From Pleodorina starrii (taxonomy: Eukaryota; Chlorophyta; Chlorophyceae; Chlamydomonadales; Volvocaceae): a stretch of DNA of 64,000 bases. Under the pieces are notes generated by a model. That model saw nothing but the letters and a program-made list of their open reading frames with translations. It did no database searches and was not told the DNA's origin. Positions 60,066 through 64,000 of this stretch are shown one piece after another. Numbering within the stretch: the first letter of the stretch is position 1; each line of letters begins with the position of its first letter. A program made the translations under genes and the position numbers. The stretch covers positions 1,710,001 through 1,774,000 of the forward strand of contig BRXU01000014.1 of the NCBI GenBank assembly GCA_030267565.1, written 5' to 3'.

Positions 60066-61743
60066 TTGTTCATTCAGCTGTCTCAGGCCGACCCCAGAGC
60101 TCAGGCCACAAGGTCGCGCACCTCTTCCATTTTTGCTTGCTACTCTCCTGCACGCAGGCCGCCTGGCTGAAATGTTTTGGCAGTTTCTAATGTCCCGCAA
60201 ATTGAATTTAGTTTATCCCTTCCGCGCACCCATGATAAATCATGAGGCTATATCGACCTGAGCGCCGGTGTTAGGCGTTATGCTGAAGCAGAACTGTGGA
60301 GGCTTGGTTCTTTGGAGGACGTTCTGGTTCGAAAAAGTACGACCAGGATCCGACAACCGCTTGCAGGGTCGCCAATCTTGGCGAGGAAAACGCAGTGCCC
60401 GACGTAACCGTCCACAAGCTCAGGGTTTTGAATGGAGCCTACGGACGCCTTTGCTGGGCGAGCTCCCGTGCTTACCTCTTCAGGTTGCAGTTACCCAGAT
60501 ACCAGTTTTATCTTTCTCGGTACTTAAGACGACTTCGCTGACGCGAACCTCCAATCCAACTACCTCCACAGCGTAAAAACTTGGGCATCGAAGGTCCTCT
60601 CAAGTGCCGTCTGTCCCAACTCGACGACACGCCCCCGTCGCGACACGGCAGAGCAAAACGCCACGCGTATTCTCTGTCGTGAAGCTGTATTTCACCCTGC
60701 GCTCCCTTCCATCGCATCTCGCCCAACAAAACCGCAGGACGTCGCACGAAACCCCGGCCCATGCCGCCCTCCTCAACCGCACTCCCCCCGGTATACTTGG
60801 CTCTCCCTGCTCTTCCCCCTGGGTCGGGCATGCTTTCCGACCACGCCAAATGGCACTGCGCCGCAGGCGGGTGTTTCACAGCTCACTGAATGAGCTGTGA
60901 AGGCTAAGGAAAGCCCCCGTTCAGCCCGCGCAGAAGCACGGTCCCATTCGTCCGCGGACGGTGATTGGGCTCCTGGCCAGGGACTGGGAAAACGTTGCAA
61001 ACGCAAACGACAAGTGACAGGGCCATCAGGGACATCATTTCCGACAATGCGAAGAACTCAAGGCGGCTGGGCGTGCCTTGCCTTGCCCCCCGCCTGACGG
61101 AGGGAATGGGCATGATCCACATGCTTTGCAACTCGTAGGGTCCACGGACACCCGGGATGCAAGCTTAGTATCGCTTGCAGCCCTGCCCAGATGTGGAAAG
61201 AACTGCGGCACCAGTTTCGATCACAGCTGTATCATTTATACGCTAATGAAGACTTGAAGAGTGCCTTACGCAAACAGCCCAACCGGAGTCGATCGTTTGA
61301 CTTTCGTCAAGGAAAAACGCGTGCGCGTGCGCGAGCTTCCACATTGAGACGCGTTTGCGCTTTTGCAGCCAATCGCGCGTCGGGGGCGGGCAAGATTGGC
61401 CTGGTTCTCTGCACTCGCCCTCCGCTTACGGGATCCGCCAAAGCTTTCACTGCCATCGTCGCTGGACGCATCTCCCAGACCGCGCCCGTCTCTCTCCACA
61501 TCTCAAGTCCCAGTCCAAAGGCAGGCCTTGGGTGCCGAGGCGCGCCCCGACAGCTTTCTCAGCCGCCTCTTCCCACAGATTACGCCCAGTCAACTTCAGC
61601 TTAAAATAACCTTGAGTGAATATTAACAATCCTTTCCTCTGTGGCCAGTCCTGTAAAAACGGAAGGCTACAACAAGCAGCGTGCCCGTCCGTCCGCCCGG
61701 ATGTGAAACCACCGCCTTTGGACGCCGATTGAAGAGAAAAAAG
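60066..61743. other. Divergent promoter region
   Basis: It lies between the coiled-coil gene (-) and the MARVEL-like gene (+), so it should hold both promoters. No TATA box can be assigned with confidence. Open frames here show no motif. A perfect hairpin lies at 60875-60901. Confidence 0.45.
60875..60901. repeat. Perfect hairpin, 11-bp stem
   Basis: TTCACAGCTCA and TGAGCTGTGAA are exact reverse complements around the loop CTGAA. It lies in the region between two divergent genes and could be a dimeric protein-binding site. That is inference. Confidence 0.7.
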
Positions 61744-64000
61744 ATGCGGTCGGCGGCTGCTGAAGGCCTGCCGCAGAGCTTCGCCGGCGGCGATGGGGGA
61801 GGCCGGGCTGGCGCCGCCGGCGCTGCGCCGGCCGCCGCGGCTGCTGCTGCTGCGGCTCCGGCGCCGACCGACCCACGGGTCACTGGGCCGCACGGCCGGC
61901 CCCAGGAAGCGCCCGTGTGGGGCAAGTACATGCGCACGGCGCAGTGGGTGCTTGCGCTGGTGGCACTTTCCCTGGCGGCGGCGGAGGACGGCGGATCCAG
62001 CCTGGCACCCTTCCGGTACCTGTTGGCAGTCACAGGTACCCTTCCCAGTAGCACTGTCGCACACACACATACACATACACACACGCACACACATCTTTCG
62101 AGGACATAGAGCCCGGGATCTGTAACGGCCGCAGCCATACGTGGCAGCCGGGGAGCTCGTCGGTACTTGCTGGGTCGAGCGCGTGGCATTCGCTTGATCT
62201 TTGTTCCGCAGCTCTCTCTCTCTCTCCTTCCCACCCCGTCTGCTGACCCAGCCCGTATGCTAGGTGATTCACGATGCCATTGCATACCGCGCCTTCGCTC
62301 CCCTGATCCCCCTGAACCGCCCTGATCCTCCTGGACTCCCGCCGCAGTAATGACCCTCGTTTTCATCTTGGCGGTGGGCGTCTTGGAGTGGCTCAACCGC
62401 CTCCGCCATCTGGCGTTGACCATCAACATCGTGTTTGACTCAGTTTGGATCCTGATCTGGTGCGTGTCATACACGGTGTAGTACACATGTCTTGCGCGCG
62501 TGCGAGTCTGGGTTGAGCGGGGGCAGCGGGTCGGGGCGGCTGGGGACGAGTCAGGGCTCAGGGACCGTGTCGAAACCGAAGGGATGGCTGCTCCCATCAA
62601 ATGTTGGCAGAGGCCCAGAAAAAGCGGCCCAGCTGATCCGAAATTTGCTTGTCCGGCTTGTCGTACGAGCTTTGCTGCATTTCGTTCCATCGCCGCGGTT
62701 CATGACGCACCTTTCTAACCCCTCCCTCCCTCCCTCCCTCCCTCCCTCCCTCCCTCCCTCCCTCCCTCCCTCCCTCCCTCCCTCCCTCCCTCCCTCCCTC
62801 CCTCCCTCCCTCCCTCCCTCCCTCCCTCCCTCCCTCCCTCCCTCCCTCCCTCCCTCCCTCCCTCCCTCCCTCCCTCCCTCCCTCCCTCCCTCCCTCTCTC
62901 CCTCCCTCCCTCCCTCCCTCCCTCCTCTCCCTCCCTCCCTCCTCTCCCTCCTCTCCCTCCTCTCCCTCCTCTCCCTCCTCTCCCTCCTCTCCCTCCTCTC
63001 CCTCCTCTCCCTCCTCTCCCTCCTCTCCCTCCTCTCCCTCCTCTCCCTCCTCTCCCTCCTCTCCCTCCTCTCCTTCTCTCCCTCCTCTCCTTCTCTCCCT
63101 CCCTCCTTCTCTCCCTCCCTCCCTCCCTCCCTCCCTCCCTCCCTCCCTCCCTCCCTCCCTCCCTCCCTCCCTCCCTCCCTCCCTCCCTCCCTCCCTCCCT
63201 CCCTCCCTCCCTCCCTCCCTCCCTCCCTCCCTCCCTCCCTCCCTCCCTCCCTCCCTCCCTCCCTCCCTCCCTCCCTCCCTCCCTCCCTCCCTCCCTCCCT
63301 CCCTCCCTCCCTCCCTCCCTCCCTCCCTCCCTCCCTCCCTCCCTCCCTCCCTCCCTCCCTCCCTCCCTCCCTCCCTCCCTCCCTCCCTCCCTCCCTCCCT
63401 CCCTCCCTCCCTCCCTCCCTCCCTCCCTCCCTCCCTCCCTCCCTCCCTCCCTCCCTCCCTCCCTCCCTCCCTCCCTCCCTCCCTCCCTCCCTCCCTCCCT
63501 CCTCTCCCTCCCTCCCTCCTCTCCCTCCTCTCCCTCCTCTCCCTCCTCTCCCTCCTCTCCCTCCTCTCCCTCCTCTCCCTCCTCTCCCTCCTCTCCCTCC
63601 TCTCCTTCTCTCCCTCCTCTCCTTCTCTCCCTCCCTCCTTCTCTCCCTCCCTGCCCTCCAGCGCCACCGCTGCCATCTCCTCGGCAGCGGCTCTGGGTCT
63701 CCGAAGGGAGCTGCGCCTGCACTGCCTGGACGACAACGACTGCGCGAAACTCAAGGCGGTGAGGGAAGGGGGAGGGGAAGGGGGGAGGGAGAGCGGGGGA
63801 GGGCAAGGGGGGAATCATAAGAGCGCGCCGGTGCAGGCCCGGGCCCCGCCACCCGCCACCCGCCACCCAGCTTAAAGAGCGGTGGGATGGGATGTCCCGG
63901 TCCCCCTCCCGCCTCCGGCCTCCGGCCTCCCTTGACCTCGTGGTCAGCCCCGCCCCGCCCCGCCCCTCAGGCTACCAGTTTGGTGTTTGGCCTGGCGCTG
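61744..64000 (+). CDS. MARVEL-like four-helix membrane protein, 5' part
   Basis: Membrane protein; the gene runs past the window end. Exons: 61744-62035, 62348-62459, 63662-63758, 63971 to beyond 64000, all in phase. The ATG at 61744 starts a leader (MRSAAAEGLPQSFAGG) followed by an Ala/Pro-rich cytosolic stretch. The first membrane segment is at about residues 61-78 (RTAQWVLALVALSLAAA), the second at 96-111 (LAVTVMTLVFILAVGVLEWL), the third at about 118-140 (LTINIVFDSVWILIWCATAA), and a fourth begins at the end (ATSLVFGLAL). A Cys pair loop (LHCLDDNDCAKLKA) before the last helix, and the order of helices, fit the MARVEL/synaptogyrin-type fold found in vesicle and membrane-apposition proteins. 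Identity within the family and function are unknown. Intron 2 carries a very long pyrimidine array. Confidence 0.75.
62718..63655 (+). repeat. (CCCT)n / (CTCCTCTCC)n compound array in MARVEL-like intron 2
   Basis: About 940 bp of pure pyrimidine on the sense strand. The order is long CCCT run, short CTCCTCTCC 9-mer array, TTCTCTCC tail, then the same series again. It ends a few bases before the acceptor AG at 63660-63661. Open frames through it (Leu/Pro/Ser or Gly/Arg/Glu repeats) are by-products. Confidence 0.97.

Noticed and set aside
60066..60200. Extension of the coiled-coil protein to a start at 60200
   Set aside because: That codon is TTG, not ATG. The first in-frame ATG is at 60065; a 5' exon cannot be excluded.
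62492..63866. Long open frames of Leu/Pro/Ser and Gly/Arg/Glu repeats across the pyrimidine array
   Set aside because: By-products of CCCT and CTCCTCTCC repeats in an intron; the flanking MARVEL-like exons join in phase without them.

Overview
The window is nuclear DNA of a green alga, most likely a volvocine/chlamydomonad (Chlamydomonas-Volvox group). The coding sequence is GC-rich and split by many introns with standard GT-AG ends. The proteins are plant/algal families: an RWP-RK factor, octotricopeptide-repeat (OPR) proteins and an HLB1-like TPR protein. Proteins carry long Gly, Ala and Gln runs, introns and flanks are full of microsatellites, and TGTAA-type polyadenylation signals occur. 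The exact species cannot be named from the sequence.

Layout. 1-13.5 kb (+): the C-terminal 1032 residues of the DNA polymerase zeta catalytic subunit REV3 in 18 resolved exons. One 4 kb intron holds a 3.5 kb 12-bp minisatellite, another holds a (CCCT)n array, and a third holds the end of a non-LTR retrotransposon. 16.0-22.4 kb (+): a 1513-residue RWP-RK protein in five exons. 28.2-30.7 kb (+) and 44.65-42.4 kb (-): two paralogous OPR genes facing each other, near-identical over about 1.6 kb but clearly diverged in their first exons. Between them lie a 5'-truncated LINE with a 489-bp tandem duplication in its 3' part, an AT-rich 134-bp tandem repeat, and long stretches without a recognisable gene. 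46.5-50.85 kb (-): a 590-residue HLB1-like TPR protein in ten exons. 51.7-60.07 kb (-): a protein of about 2289 residues, mostly disordered, with a C-terminal coiled coil that weakly recalls TACC proteins. 61.7 kb to the window end (+): the start of a MARVEL-like four-helix membrane protein, with a 0.9 kb pyrimidine array in its second intron.

The genes do not form one pathway; this is an ordinary eukaryotic gene neighbourhood. The notable biology lies in the non-coding structure: minisatellites lodged in introns, pyrimidine arrays ending at 3' splice sites, a recurring GTACGGCA/TGCCGTAC octamer that often sits at intron ends, and the patchwork identity of the inverted OPR pair. Exon coordinates were worked out by hand from splice consensus, reading-frame phase and family similarity. 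For every gene given exon by exon the phases close without a frameshift.
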